A stretch of 64,000 bases of DNA. Source: Homarus americanus. Lineage: Eukaryota; Arthropoda; Malacostraca; Decapoda; Nephropidae. The notes under the pieces were generated by a model. That model had not been told where the DNA came from and did not search any database. It saw nothing but the letters and a program-made list of their open reading frames with translations. The stretch covers positions 1 through 64,000 of the forward strand of contig NW_024754897.1 of assembly GCF_018991925.1 (NCBI RefSeq). Reading direction: 5' to 3'. Each line of letters starts with the position of its first letter. Within the stretch, counting starts at the first letter, position 1. This document shows positions 21,347 to 33,868 of this stretch, piece after piece. The position numbers and the translations under genes are program-made.

Positions 21347-22021
21347 CCCGCCAGTGGACAAATGTTGTGCTTCATTTACAGGTAAACTTCCATGTGTGCG
21401 TGTGTGTGTGTGTGGGGTGGGGGTTGAGGAGGGTGGACTACGAACTTGTACAGGTGTGAGTCATCTGTTTAACTATTGCGCAGCAGAAGGCACTGACGAG
21501 GTTACCACGAGTTGGTATATAACATTCTATTACGCTGTTCGTTTTTTATAGAGAAAATCACTTCGGAAAAGAGTAATTTTTTTTAGATAATGACAAGATA
21601 GGATAATAAATATAAAAATGGCGGTAGGAGGTTAGGTGTAAGGCAAATAACGGAAATAGATAATAAAAGGAAGGAAATAATAGAGAAACGATAATAAAGG
21701 AAGGGAATAGTGAAGGAAACAGATAATGACCAGTGGATGGGGCGGGTTATCAAACATGACTGTCGGCTCGAGGTAATCTTTCACCCGAATCGATCTGCTG
21801 TCAACATCTGGGGTCCGTGGAAAACTCACATTTGTACCAGGATCCTCCCTAATGTGGTCGTTTACCCAAGCTCCCAGACTAGCCCTAACACGTAGCATCA
21901 CTCGTACTGGTGTAGGCGGCCTCACGCACACCCGAGATGACAGACTGGATATTGAGGGGAGATTCATTTGCATATTATAGCCACAAGACTTCCTTGTTTG
22001 TTAAATTGATGGAAATACGGT

Positions 22022-22025
<4 letters not shown>
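21343..22025. other. No gene recognised
   Basis: Mixed sequence with a short GT run at 21400-21412. The overlapping frames at 21632-21973 and 21710-21895 have no domain. Confidence 0.55.

Positions 22026-22091
<66 letters not shown>
22026..22091. repeat. (TG)n microsatellite
   Basis: A run of about 33 TG dinucleotides, some 430 bp upstream of the coding exon. Confidence 0.97.
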
Positions 22092-22093
<2 letters not shown>

Positions 22094-22473
22094 ACGTGCG
22101 CCATGTCACGTTGTTGACCTTGGCTAACCTGGGTTGACTTCTAATTAACCAGTGTATTGTGAGCTGCTCGTGAGTGGAAAAAGGCCTGATATAAAATTTA
22201 CTTGTGAGAAAGAAATTTGAAAGCCAAAAGTTGTCCACGAGAGTGGTAGCCATGCACACCGGGTGTGTTGAGTGTTGTCACTGGTCTAGTGTTTATTGGT
22301 GAGCCACGTAGTAAAGGTGTAATGGTGTGTGTCTCTAGTTCAGTTTATCAAAGCCTCATCACAGGAAGTGTCATATTGCAATGATCTGTATCTTACAGGC
22401 TATATAGAAAAGTATATAAAATATCTTTAACGAAATCGACTTGAGGAAAGTGTTGGAGTGCGTCAAGTATAAG

Positions 22474-22542
22474 ATGAGAGGCTGGCCACAAGTGTCGGCG
22501 CGGGCCCCACCTGAGGCCTCACTTGGGAAACACGACCTCTAG
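22474..22542 (+). CDS. Upstream ORF overlapping the coding exon start
   Basis: An ATG at 22474 opens 22 codons in a different frame and stops at 22540-22542, 18 nt into the main frame. If the exon is 5' terminal, this would be an overlapping uORF that lowers translation of the main frame. Alternatively a one-base error near 22523-22530 would fuse the two, making 22474 the true start. Confidence 0.35.
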   Translation: MRGWPQVSARAPPEASLGKHDL

Positions 22543-23634
22543 GGCCGTCCGGGGCCGTTACCACAGACTGTGCCAAGATTCGGGTGTTGGTGGTAACGCT
22601 GCTGGGGGACACGCCAGAAGGCGGAGGTACGACTCAACCTCCAAGAAGGATAGACAAGACGCCGAGGACGGCACGGACAGTGGACACGAACTCAACAGTT
22701 CTTTGGACGAGCAGTCTAGTTCACCGAAGGACTCTCCGAGGCAGCTACGCAAATCATCTGGTTGTAGTGGGTTGAGAGCTACTGGCGGGCATAGCACACG
22801 TGGCTATACCAGTCTCAGTGGCTCAGACTCTCCTTCCTCCCTTAAAAAGTCGCAGGGGGCTGTCAAGAGCAGCAGCAGCAGCGGCGCCATCAAAAAGCGC
22901 GTGAGATTCTCACAGAACGTGAGTGTGGTGCGCCCCCCGACGACACGTATCACCACCTTCACTAAGCAGAGTCTGGGAGCCATCGGGGCCTTGGCCATCA
23001 GGGAGCGTTATGGCGAGGGTAGCGACTGTCTCTACGCCAGTGTCAGCCCCAAATCTCATGCACTAAGGCGACACAGGCAAGGCGCCGCTGCCGGAGACTA
23101 CTACCTTCCTCCTGTCAACACAAGGAGTGCCGCCAGGTCGCCCGACAGAGTGGGCGCCGGTGCCATCATCCGTAGCAGCAGCGCAAGTAGTTTTACCAGT
23201 ACAAGTAGCGTCCCTGGGGAAGAACCCGTCAGAGTGAAGATGTTGTCCTACATGTTGCCTGTTGAGGAGAAGGTGAATTTCAGTGAGGGTGACGCCTCTT
23301 CTTTCACACCTCTCAGTGACGACCGCTCACCCATCTCCGAGACAAAACCTCTCCTAGGCGACGACAAGCCCGACAAATTGACCTCTCTTGGTGAGCCCAT
23401 CCAGCTGGAGTCTCCCTCTACCGAAGAAGCCAAACTCATCATGGAGGAGAAGGAGAAGGAGAAGACTCACGACCCGGAGGTGGAGCTGGTGGAGATGAAG
23501 GTCGCTGGGTGTGAGGACAGGAGCCCGGCAGCCAGTGACGACAAGTCAGTCTTCAGTGAGACTCTGGCCTCGCCGGGCTCAGACGACCGCTCCATCATCA
23601 AGACCACAACTTCTGCCAAACCAAATCTTAAAAG
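22523..23634 (+). CDS. Coding exon of an uncharacterised Ser-rich, probably myristoylated protein with PP1-docking motif
   Basis: A 371-codon open frame with codon-like G/C-rich third positions, ending in a consensus donor (AAG|GTGAGT, GT at 23635) after two bases of a codon; the in-frame TGA lies inside the donor. The N terminus reads GNTTSRAVRG, matching the MGxxxS/T N-myristoylation pattern, but its first codon here is TTG, not ATG. The previous in-frame stop is at 22475 and the next in-frame Met is near residue 239. So either the initiator is non-AUG, the base is an error or variant, or the exon is internal with an unseen upstream exon. KKRVRFSQNV (RVRF at 126-129) fits the RVxF protein phosphatase-1 docking motif. 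The rest is Ser/Arg/Lys-rich, then acidic with recurrent SDDRSP/DDKS blocks, and probably disordered. I infer a membrane-tethered scaffold. AMPK-beta also begins MGNTTS in vertebrates, but nothing further matches. Downstream exons were not found. Confidence 0.75.
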
Positions 23635-23640
23635 GTGAGT
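23635..23640 (+). promoter_or_regulatory. 5' splice donor
   Basis: GTGAGT follows AAG, a full match to the metazoan donor consensus, exactly where the coding composition stops. Confidence 0.75.
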
Positions 23641-24110
23641 TTACTACAACATTTTGTCTTGCTTACATGTGTAGCCATGTTTCCACTATGCTTGTGTGAG
23701 AGTGTGTAGTTTACGCCTCTCCTCCTGGACCAGAAGACTAGAGGGTAAGTGAGCATGAGAAGAGCCCGGAACAGATCAGCACCAATAGGGCTGTAAGTGC
23801 CAATAGTCCTCGTGTTACATGTTGGGTTGAGGTTTTGTCGTGTCATCATCCCCAGACGTGGCACTTCCGTTCCCAGTGATGACTCAGGCGTGTCTCTCTC
23901 ACCTCCATCACTAATGGTCTTTATAGTTATTATTACTTCCAGGTCTCTAAAGATAACGGCTGAGAGAAATACGAGGGATAAGAGTTCCTTAGTAGTCATG
24001 GGAGGAGAATTGGGGAGTCAGTTATGGAACTGTTACTTGAATATTCTGAATGATCAGAGAAGGACATGTTACCCACACTGTGTACGTCAAGGGATGGATG
24101 GGATATATGG

Positions 24111-24114
<4 letters not shown>
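23641..24114. other. Probable intron start, no gene recognised
   Basis: The coding signal ends at the donor. Frames on both strands here look random. Confidence 0.6.

Positions 24115-24188
<74 letters not shown>
24115..24188. repeat. (TA)n microsatellite
   Basis: About 37 uninterrupted TA repeats. Strongly cruciform-prone. Confidence 0.98.
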
Positions 24189-24191
<3 letters not shown>

Positions 24192-25445
24192 GTCATGTCC
24201 CAAACAACCAGGTCATACACTTGAGGAGACAGGTTCTTCTGTTATGTACAGGAAGAAAATTTATCCACGAACTGTTAGGTTAGGTTAGGTTTGCTTTGAA
24301 AGTTTGTGCAGTGTTCACCGAAAAAATAAATTATTTGAAATTTTCAAAGTTTAAAGCAACAGTATGATGTAACTCAATAAATAGAACATTTACTATAAAA
24401 CACTTGTGGAATAAACGCCAGATTATGAGGTACAGTCGACCATGCTATTATCTAAGACAGTAACATCACTAATATTACGATAGTTCAAGTTAAACTTATT
24501 ACGAAGTCACATAGTATGTCACTAGGAACACCAAGATCTTGTTATAAGCTTCGGTGTATTGTTTTGTCGTCAGTAATAAACAAAGACAAGTTGCCCTCAG
24601 CACTACCTCCTCACCACAGGGGATAACACACCACCTTGTTGTATACCTCACTGCTCCCTCGTACACACACACACATTCGGACGGACAAGTGCATAGAGAA
24701 CAAATCTAAAATTAAAACACTAGGACCTTGTAGACGCGTCGAGCAGTTAGACTCCAGTAACAACGTGGGTTAACAGACAACGGGCGTGTAAGGAAGGAGT
24801 TGAGTGGTGGTGGCTGTTCCTCCCAATTCACACCTGTCCTCCAGGAGTGGGTAGATGCAGATCCCACTTGGACTATCACGACTGACTCTCAGAGAAACAT
24901 GGTTCGCCCCTTGAGATCCTTACCTATTAATCATTTCAATAACAGTGTAAGGAGGAATGTGAATATGCGAATGACAAACGTAATTATTGTTGGAATTAAC
25001 AAAACTTGAATCACCAGTCACGGGTAGTTGATTCGTGCTTGATAGTGTATTTGTTGGTTGTAATTTAAGTTCACAGACTAAAGGTAATTAAGGACATTTG
25101 TTTTCACAGTCAAATTTAAAGTAAATAACAGACCGATACACTAAGTGGCTGTCATTAGGAACTGTAAAATATTAAGGCAAATTCTACCTAATTATTTCTA
25201 CACTACAGGCAACAAAAGGGTGAGGAATCATTTACAGGCGGTTATATTATTTCTCCTGTAGTAAATAGTATCAAAAGTGCTTCCTACAATTTCTCCAAAC
25301 TTCGTAATATATATTTTCCATTTATAAATAGTCTTTGGGAATTCTCTTCATTATCATTGTTGTTCTTTTAGCTTTTAAGTGTTTCCATACCCAGGGTTAT
25401 GAAGCACCGTTTGCTAAGTCTTGGTTTATGCAGTGGACATCGTCT
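24189..25445. other. No gene recognised
   Basis: 24270-24290 holds GTTAGGTTAGGTTAGG. I tested 24843 as a following exon (acceptor CCTCCAG) but its phase gives an immediate stop. Confidence 0.55.
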
Positions 25446-25690
25446 AAGAGTTCTGACTATTATTTTCGTAATAGTCAGTGTTGTTGTTGTCAGTAATAGT
25501 CAGTGTTGTTGTTGTCAGTAATAGTCAGTGTTGTTGTTGTCAGTAATAGTAGGTGTTGTTGTTGTTGCTGTCAGTAATAGTCAGTGTTGTTGTTGTTGTT
25601 GTCAGTAATAGTCAGTGTTGTTGATGTCAGTAATAGTAGGTGTTGTTGTTGTTGTCAGTAATAGTAGGTGTTGTTGTTGTTAGTAACAGG
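25446..25690. repeat. Minisatellite AATAGTCAGTGTTGTTGTTG
   Basis: Seven to eight units of 27-33 bp. Length varies by the number of GTT triplets, and CAGTG alternates with AGGTG. Confidence 0.94.
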
Positions 25691-27984
25691 ACCACAAAAA
25701 CATGTATTCTCCAGGGGACATAACCAGCCAACCTTATGGTAATGTAGTCTAGCTTACCTTTATAAAGTTTTGTCTTTTACTTCACTAAAATAAGGAGTTT
25801 AACGATTTTTTCTTGGTGTTGTTTCTGTCATTGGTAATCTAGGTTATAAGGTAGAAGTACTGTACTAGGGTTAGCAAAAACTTCAAGAGAAATAATTAAA
25901 ATGTACAGAGAAGAAAAATGAGATTCTCTGACAATATAATTAATAATGGTGGGATAATAACAGAAGTATTAATGGGCAAAGTTGAGAATAGGAAGGCCAG
26001 GGCAAGGCAGAGACTGGGATGCATAAAAACTGGGTCCCAGAGAAATGCAAGATCGTGGAGGATTGGTCATAACAGCCCGAGAACGATTAGAGTGGGGGAC
26101 TGTGGTCGCCAACCCTCAGATATGAGGACGGTACTCTGACTGATAGGTAGTGTTCACAATAATTAGTAACGTACAATTTCCAACATCGTTCAGTAACAGC
26201 ACAAATAGTTTACCGTGTTATTGCTCAGAGTTATTTCCTAACTGTTTACACGATGAAATTTTCTCATTCATATCGCGAGAAAAGTTTGGGACGTGGACGC
26301 ACCTGAACCTAATGTTTCCATTTAAAAATAACTTTTAGAAATTTAGAACCATCGTTTTCTTCGTTTCTACCTACAATGAAATTTAACACGTGTCTTACCG
26401 ACTGCTGCTGACAACCATGAATAAAGGTCATTATTGATTGATCTACTCTATACTCGGTAAACTGCCACACTATTTCAGGTTTATATTTTAAGCTAACTAA
26501 TCTCCTATTGCAAGGTAAATAACGTAACGCCTCCCAATTCCAGAGTTACCAGATCTCCTTCCATTATCAATTGTGTACATTTTTACTTGTACAAACTATT
26601 CCAATGCGATACAGGTTAAATTACCTCACAAAAGTGGATACTGTATAATGTTATTAAGATACTGAGTTATTACCTAATAGACCTAAATGCAGAATAACGA
26701 TGAATATATACAAACTTGACCATAAACAAAGAATTATACGTTATGACGAGGCTACATTCAGTGATAGGATATTCCCAGGCACGCACAGTCCCCATGCTAT
26801 TAGTTTCAGATAATATATTCCAATATCAGTTACAGAATATGACGGGTAAACGGTATCCTGTCACCAGTGTGCATTAGTGACGACACAGTGACGCTTATCT
26901 TCACTGCCACACCGGGAATGCATCACTGTATAATATGATCACAAATAAAGTTTAGTTGTTGCCCAGTGCAGAAAAAAATAAGGTGTATTTGAAGTGTTTA
27001 AATACCTGGCCGTTCAAGCGCATAAATACATTCAATTAAATTATTGTATGTATCAAAGATCAAGTTTTTAAAATCATCATCTATTAATAATTCACTGAAC
27101 TCACACATCAATAGCAAAATGAATGCTCGTCCTAATAACCTCTCATCACACGTTAGCCGTAAATCCAATTAACCAAAGTGTATTAGTAGCTAGTCCGTTT
27201 ATGCCCTTACACTTTGTACAATACGTTTATATTTACAGTAAATTTCTTGCGCTATCAGGATTACAAACCAGCATCCACACAATCACGGTATTAAGTGTTA
27301 AACCATACAACATTTTCTATTTCTGTTGCTAGCGTCAGTGTACGAGGCTACAGTATTATATTCAACACTGACCAACGCATCAATACAGCTATGTTAACTG
27401 TTTTATCCAACGAACAGAACGTAACGTAACGTAACCTCCTGCAATAAATAAAATTAAATCCAGATGCTTATACAATGTAATAAAATTTGCTTATTAATTT
27501 AAACACTGATAAAGATATGACCAATGTATCTATATTGAAACTTTAATTGTGGAAGTGAATAGAAGAAGATACTCAGTTAGATCTTGTCCATCATATAACA
27601 AATTATTGATTAATCTTGACAAATAACGAAGAATAAACAAAATATAAAGTAATAAATATCGTGTTATTTAGCATAGAATAAATTACCCTTGAGAGCAATG
27701 GTGTGCTCCCTTATGTGTTATGGCACATTTTAGTCTATTGTGTGAGGGCAATAATTGATTTGGCTGGAACCGATATTTCCATTTATCGTTATGGCTGAGA
27801 ATTGCCTCCGGGGAACCTTTATTGTGGTGTTCACTTCACGTTAGATACAGTACTTTATATTATTGGGGCGCTCAGTTGTGGCTCTTTGTTGTTAGTCATA
27901 AAAGTCGTCGTCTTGAGAGATAGAATCATATATAAATTTCCCATGGAGATATTACCAGGACAAGTTCTTGAGTTAGTTATGGTC
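25691..27984. other. AT-rich, no gene recognised
   Basis: About 2.3 kb without a supported ORF, RNA gene or long repeat. Includes GTAACGTAACGTAAC at 27421. Confidence 0.55.
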
Positions 27985-28130
27985 ATTAAGGCGGCGGTGA
28001 GTGGATACAGCACTCGCTGTATCCTGGGGCACTTCAGTTTACCCAGCTGTAAATGGGTATCTAACTTTGCAGTTGGGAGAAATGGAAGCTGTCGAGTGCA
28101 GTGCCGGCCACACTGCCTCCTTGTGTACCG
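27985..28130 (+). repeat. SINE-like dispersed repeat, copy 2
   Basis: Longer copy of the 20584 repeat, with CCCAGCTGTAAATGGGTAT, GAGAAATGGAAGCTGTCGAG and GCCTCCTTGTGTACC. A source from a tRNA or 5S gene is not evident by eye. Confidence 0.6.
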
Positions 28131-28149
28131 AAGGTTAATATACATTATA

Positions 28150-28303
28150 CAGTCACCCAAAAAAGTCCTGTCGCGAACCATGATTCAGACTCGTGAACCC
28201 GAAGCAGTAGACACTGATACATTATTCGGTCCATAAATGCTTCGGATTCAGGAGTCTGAATCTCGGGGTTCATGGTTCGCGACAGGACTTTTTTGGGTGA
28301 CTG
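28150..28303. mobile_element. 154-bp MITE with CAGTCACCC inverted termini
   Basis: The termini CAGTCACCCAAAAAAGTCCT and AGGACTTTTTTGGGTGACTG belong to a 34-bp perfect inverted repeat, extended imperfectly to the centre, with TA on both sides (28148-28149, 28304-28305). TA duplication and CAGTC ends fit the Tc1/mariner superfamily. It has no coding capacity. Open frames overlapping it (27802-28236, 28237-28734) are accidental. Confidence 0.88.
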
Positions 28304-29967
28304 TACATTGTGCTATTTCTAGACTGTCGCTATTGGACCGTCAGGCTATAGGGCACACACCCACGATCATTAGGCCATGCAAAAAAAATGTGCCTCTCAG
28401 ACACTGCAGCATAATTAAAGAACGATTTTACAGTCTCCAGAAAATAAAGTTAAATTTGCTCGTACCACAAATTTTAATTTTCTGCTCGTTTATTGAATTT
28501 TTGATCGAGTATAGAATGCAGTTATTTAGTACCAAAAGGTACTATCGTATTGAACCGTGTCTTAAAAGACTTATTCATTGGCATAATTATGAGTGTGATA
28601 CATTAGACAACGGCCCAAGGATTTTTGTATTGTATTCAAGCATGCAAATTCAAATAACTAGTAATATTTGTACTACAGTATATCGCTTTTTCGGTACACG
28701 TGAAAGTTATGCCTGTTTGAAGTTTCTAAAATAAAATATAAAATTAAAGTTACATCTTTCTGTGCTGTTACTTTATAAATTTATTACTTTCATTTTACAT
28801 GGTCCTCAGACTTGGATATTTGATGGGCTAGTAGTCTGCTACTGGTGACGTCACGAGCCCAGCTGAGAAATGCCAGTGTAGATTGACACGCAGAGGAGGT
28901 CGTCGCTCTGTGTGTTTGAGCAATAATTCCCTTACAATTACCGTAATTCTTGTGGCTGAAACATTAAACGACTGTGTACATACTCAGGACCTTCCAGTTA
29001 ATATCAGACCGCAGTGACGCCCTGTGATAAGTTACCATTCGTTTGTGTAAATAACCGTGTGGATCCACAGTGGTCGATTGAATGGTTAACCTTTAACAGT
29101 TTTCAAGATTAAATGACAGACAGACTAACGTGTGCTCCCCGAGTGCCTGTACTGAACTAGGCAGGGATGATCATAGTGGTTGTGTATCATCACTACAGCG
29201 CCATATATTGTTAAGGTCAACACTCGCCGCCTCACATCCCTGGCCTCCTGACAAAGGAATTTATGATACGTCGTCACTCGTCCGTCATCACCTCGCCTTA
29301 TGAACAGGTAACACCACCAAAATTACCTTGAGGATGTTGGTCATTAGGCCAGATCTGATTGATTGTGGTAATTACATCCCTGGCTGACAAGGCCATTAAA
29401 CACGACACAAAATAAACCAAAGAAAACTAATTTGACCTAATAACCTTAACCTAACATCTTAATATAGAATCAAGTTAGTTTGGTTAGTTCATTTTGTCTG
29501 CCGTCATCATCTACTTCCTTGTCCTCTCTAGTTACAGAAGTAAGCAACATCTGCCGTCAGCTGAATCCGAAAGTGGCATTTGTGACCGAGATTCTTCAGT
29601 TGACCGCTTTAGCATTTAGCCTAATCAGTGTGCTTAATTTAGAGATAACTATAACATATTGGTGTAATTAATTTCTGGCTATAGCAACATTACCTAGAGC
29701 ATAAAAAAACACATTGGTAAAGATAAGGTAGAGTACACGGACAGGAATTACTCACAAAAATAGTTTCTTATGGCAGAAATGAAGTGGTGGAGATATGACC
29801 CACCCCCACTACATTTGATTTTGATTGCATAAAGTGGGCAGGATTTTAAAGTAGAGGGAATTTGTGGGCTAAAAACACGCAAACAACTGACCAAATGAAA
29901 CCTAACCTAACCTTTATTTTGGGAATTTTGCGTCTTTTTCAAAACTAAACATACTAAACATTTATTT
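28304..29967. other. No gene recognised; one CRE-like site
   Basis: A perfect TGACGTCA lies at 28846-28853. AACCTAACCTAACC occurs near 29900. No exon is supported. Confidence 0.5.
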
Positions 29968-30174
29968 TCACGAGAATGGGCAGTCTTCACCACACTTTGG
30001 ACACTTTAAGAATGAAAGCCAAACACCAGAGGCCTTGAAAATGTCAATTGCAGCAGCGTTATTGTCTAAAATACGTTGAGTGGTTTGCCATTTGAGACGC
30101 AGAACACCCATCTCATAAGGAAGACATATTGTGACTGAACTATTCAAATACTTGTGCCTACGCAGGTCTATCAC
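29968..30174 (-). CDS. Possible terminal exon of an unknown minus-strand gene
   Basis: An open frame of about 68-85 codons (open back to about 30222 before a stop) ends with a CX2CX3C-like motif (KCPKCGEDCPFS) and is followed at once by AATAAA, as in a 3' exon with a short UTR. No family is recognised, and the AT-rich sequence makes chance quite likely. Confidence 0.2.
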   Translation of the reverse strand: MIDLRRHKYLNSSVTICLPYEMGVLRLKWQTTQRILDNNAAAIDIFKASGVWLSFLKCPKCGEDCPFS

Positions 30175-33100
30175 GTGACAGCCTGACTTCCGATGATTGG
30201 TCCGATATGATTATGGGAATAGGAAATAGTGTCTTTCGTGACTTAATCAAAATAACTTGAAATCTATAACTTTCTGCTGAAAACGCTATAGAATAAAGTA
30301 TTCTTATTTTCTATATACTGTCACTATATAAAAATTATATAGACATCCGTACATTTACTCTACCGAAACTTTACCTCCCGTTTATGCATGTATTTATATA
30401 TATAACAAATGTAGGATTTTAATATTAGTACCAAGAGGTTTAAGGACTACCCAGGATGAAGTTTGTGTTGGTTCGATAAGAGAGAATTGGCTCCCACCGA
30501 TTAAGGCTGTGACGTGTACAGTAAATGTAGAGACAGTAATGGTAGTTGATTAAACGTCGGACAACGACATTAATAAAGTGGCAACTCAACTACAACGAGG
30601 CTGCCACAAGATTCTCAGATCAAAATTTCTTCATTATTTAAGCAAATATACGAACATTTGGAGACTTCTCATGATCTAAAATACCAATGAATAGTTTATT
30701 ATTATAAAAAATCTACCTTTAGTTTGTTTAATATTTATCCTGGCAGTGATATAGCCGAAAGTAGAGCCTCCTATCACACACCCCTTTTACATACAGCCTC
30801 CCTTCACCAAGTACATTACCAAATAAAATTGCGAGTACGAGACCCAGGGTGTGGTCGCTGGATCTATGGCTGACATTACAGTCGGCAAAAAAGGTTTCGA
30901 ACGCTCTACACGTTATACAATATGACAAAACGAACGAGAAATCTGAACATTGCTCTCTGAGGAAGTATTATTACAAATAAAATTAGATACCTTTTTCACC
31001 TGTAAATGCTATAAAGACGAACAACATATCTTATAATGATGTACGGAGTTACTTCCCAACCGGTCATACCTTCCATTCTGAGATAAGAGCCATAGTGCTC
31101 ATTCTAAAATCTGTCGGTACCCAGCTGTTTCGAGACCTTCTCTAGCCGACTGTCCGTATGAAGAAACCAACGTGAACTTGTATACTGACTGTACTGAAGA
31201 AATGCATTATCCACTTTTAAACTACATATACAGTAATCAAAATGCTTTTGTTCTTACCTACTCAAGAGTGGCCGAAGTATTTGTAGCAATAAATGGCTTG
31301 TTGAATATGAAGCAGTGTATAATTGAGTAAGTAGTAAAGATAGTACCGGTATAAGTTGTTTAATTGTGGAGTGGTATGGGCTAACTAGCAACAGGGTCGA
31401 GGGTTGGTGTTAACTTGTAAAGGGTCTTATTCCTGGCGGTGTTTGTTCAGCATAATGCACTCCTCTGATCTGACTGATAGGCTGTTTGTCTAGCTTGAGG
31501 GGTGTTCTTTTTCAATTGGTGCATGACGCAGGCAATGGCCAATTCTTCGTCACCCTTGTTTTTATATTTAAAAATTGCTTGTTGAAGAAACTTTGAAAGG
31601 TTAGTGATTGGTGCTTATTAAGTAACACTGGTAGATAAAAATTATTTGAAGTCAACAGCAAGTGTCAGGCGATATTGGTGGTAATGTTAATACTTTAGGG
31701 AACAGCAGAAGGTGAAGTAAGTATACGTGTCGAGGACGGAGGGGAAGCAACAGGTTTTATAATCCTGTTACCCACCAATGAGCTGTCTGATGGTCGGCCA
31801 CTCAGCGGTTTGTGGAGTGAGGGGCGCCCCCTAAGCCTTTGATGGGCCAGGTAACACGACCTCAACCATAACTTTTGACGGACCAGGTAACATGTCACTA
31901 TCTGCCTCTAGACGAAGCCCCAGGAAGGCTTACCAAGTGGGTTCCACGTACCAAGCCCACTTACTCCGTCTTTGTATCGTAGACATATTCTGTCGGCTGT
32001 GTGTTTGTAGGTCACCAGTCACGGGAAATATAACTTACACATTGTCGATAATGCGGCCCCAGATTCCTTCTTGGTATTTAGGGCAACGGTAAAGTATCCA
32101 GAGCTGTGATCATGTAAATATAAGACGCGTGAAAACATTTATATGTGGGGGTTTATACACTGTTATTCGTTCTGGTCTGAAAATCCACATGATAGGTGTC
32201 GAGTGTATCCAGGTCGTCGGGTGTACAATCACCGGAAGTCGACACCTAGTTATCTAAATTGGCTATAACTCAGATTACCTTTTCATTTACGGTAACGTGA
32301 GTAAACATCGCGGTTATTCGTGAGATTTGCTGAGTTTGTTGGCTGAGATAATTGCTGTGGATTATTTGTGCTATAAATATATATATAAACCACATTACAT
32401 CATCAGTTTATGTTCTTCACATTTTGTTACGAGTGTCATTCAAAAGATTTAATATATGTTTTACCACTCAATTCTTAGTCTATTTTTATGTGGATTCTTA
32501 ACATTTTTATACTGAATAACTTCCTCATTGTGATAAATAATATACTTTCATTTCGATATATACCTGAGTGGAACAAGAATATCAGAGAAATAAGCTAATG
32601 ACTGTAGGCATTTTACAACAACTCTTTGTTACCGAGCCGTCGAAAACTCCACATTCCATGATCCGGATTTACCAAATATATCATGTTTTCGTTTTTATGA
32701 CCATGAACCATAAATCCGGATTGGTAGTATGAACTGAGGGGTTTTAGTATGCTTGTAGTTTACGGCTGTACTCCAGGGCGTCTACTTCAAGCTGCCAAGT
32801 TGTTTTATAGAGCATAGCAGAGTGGAGTCGATGTGCTGCACGTGTAGGTACTGGTAATAGTTCTAAATTATTAGTTTATTTTTGTAGTTTTTAGTTGATT
32901 TTATATGTTGCAGAGCTTGTTTATTTGTTGATCATATAGTAGATTTAAAGTTACTGCAGAAATTGTTTTGTAGACTACCTTGTTTATTTAACTTTGAGAG
33001 AGAGAGAGAGAGAGAGAGGTCATACCGGTAATTCCTCAGACAATAACTCGTTTGACAGATAATTTATTTGCCTTTCTCACCTTTAACTTACTCAACAAAC

Positions 33101-33309
33101 TACCATGACCCTCTTGACAGGTGATTAGTTTTCCCCTCTTGTGTCAGAATACCTGTTTATACCCCACAGGAACATCATTAGACCTTACCAAACACACGTA
33201 TCAAAATCCTTACGTCTTTCATTTGTATTTTCTGACTAGTAACCCCGGCTATTCAATTTATTTTGGTTAATTTGTTTGTGTTGTTCATATTTTAGTTTAT
33301 TATTAAGTA
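30175..33309. other. No gene recognised
   Basis: Over 3 kb of AT-rich sequence with a single (GA)n run at 32997-33019. Short frames (30728-30928, 31695-31898, 31892-32092) lack domains and splice context. Confidence 0.55.
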
Positions 33310-33454
33310 CAGTGGGGTATGCTATAACGAACGTAATTGGTTCCAGAACCTCGTTCGTTATAGCATTCGTTCGTTATAGGATTAATCCGTTCCAGGCCCC
33401 CAAATACAACCACTTAACACTGAAAAAATTCTGTGTAAAATGTAAAAAATACGG

Positions 33455-33868
33455 TACTTTATCTTACCTTAGTGTTATTCAGCTTGCAGGTACCCCTAAA
33501 CACTGGCACATCACTATCACTTCCACTGGGAGTCTTGGCTTTAAGGTCCTCAAACAATTGTTTAGCCTTCTCACAAATTATAGCTTCACTAATGTTACCA
33601 CCTGCCATTTCTTTCTCCTTTATCCACTAAGAGTAAATTTTCTATCTCTTCAATCACATTACACCTTGCTTTGCTAAGTCTAAAGATTCCCTTAGCCACT
33701 TGCACAGTTTTTAACTCCTCTTTATTCTTCAAAATCGTACATATAGTCGATTTAGTCATCCCATACATCACTAAGTTTCACAATGCTTCTTCCATTCTCA
33801 CGTTTTTTTATAATTTCTTAATTAGTTTCAAGGGTTATTAGCTTTCTCACTCGCTTTGGACGACTCAT
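33455..33868 (-). pseudogene. Tigger-type transposase N-terminal fragment, left arm
   Basis: Minus-strand mirror of the copy at 34385-34796: same ATG (33866-33868), same early stop and frameshift, same end near the GTACC block. It contains only the N-terminal DNA-binding part and cannot be functional. Confidence 0.8.

Noticed and set aside
22523..23634. AMP-activated kinase beta subunit, suggested by an N terminus like MGNTTS
   Set aside because: No carbohydrate-binding or C-terminal beta-subunit sequence appears in the exon; only the short lipidation motif matches.
24800..25009. Candidate second exon after the 22523 exon (acceptor CCTCCAG at about 24842)
   Set aside because: Joining in the required phase gives a stop within four codons.
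28237..28734. 165-codon open frame
   Set aside because: It starts inside a MITE inverted repeat, has no domain and AT-rich random composition.
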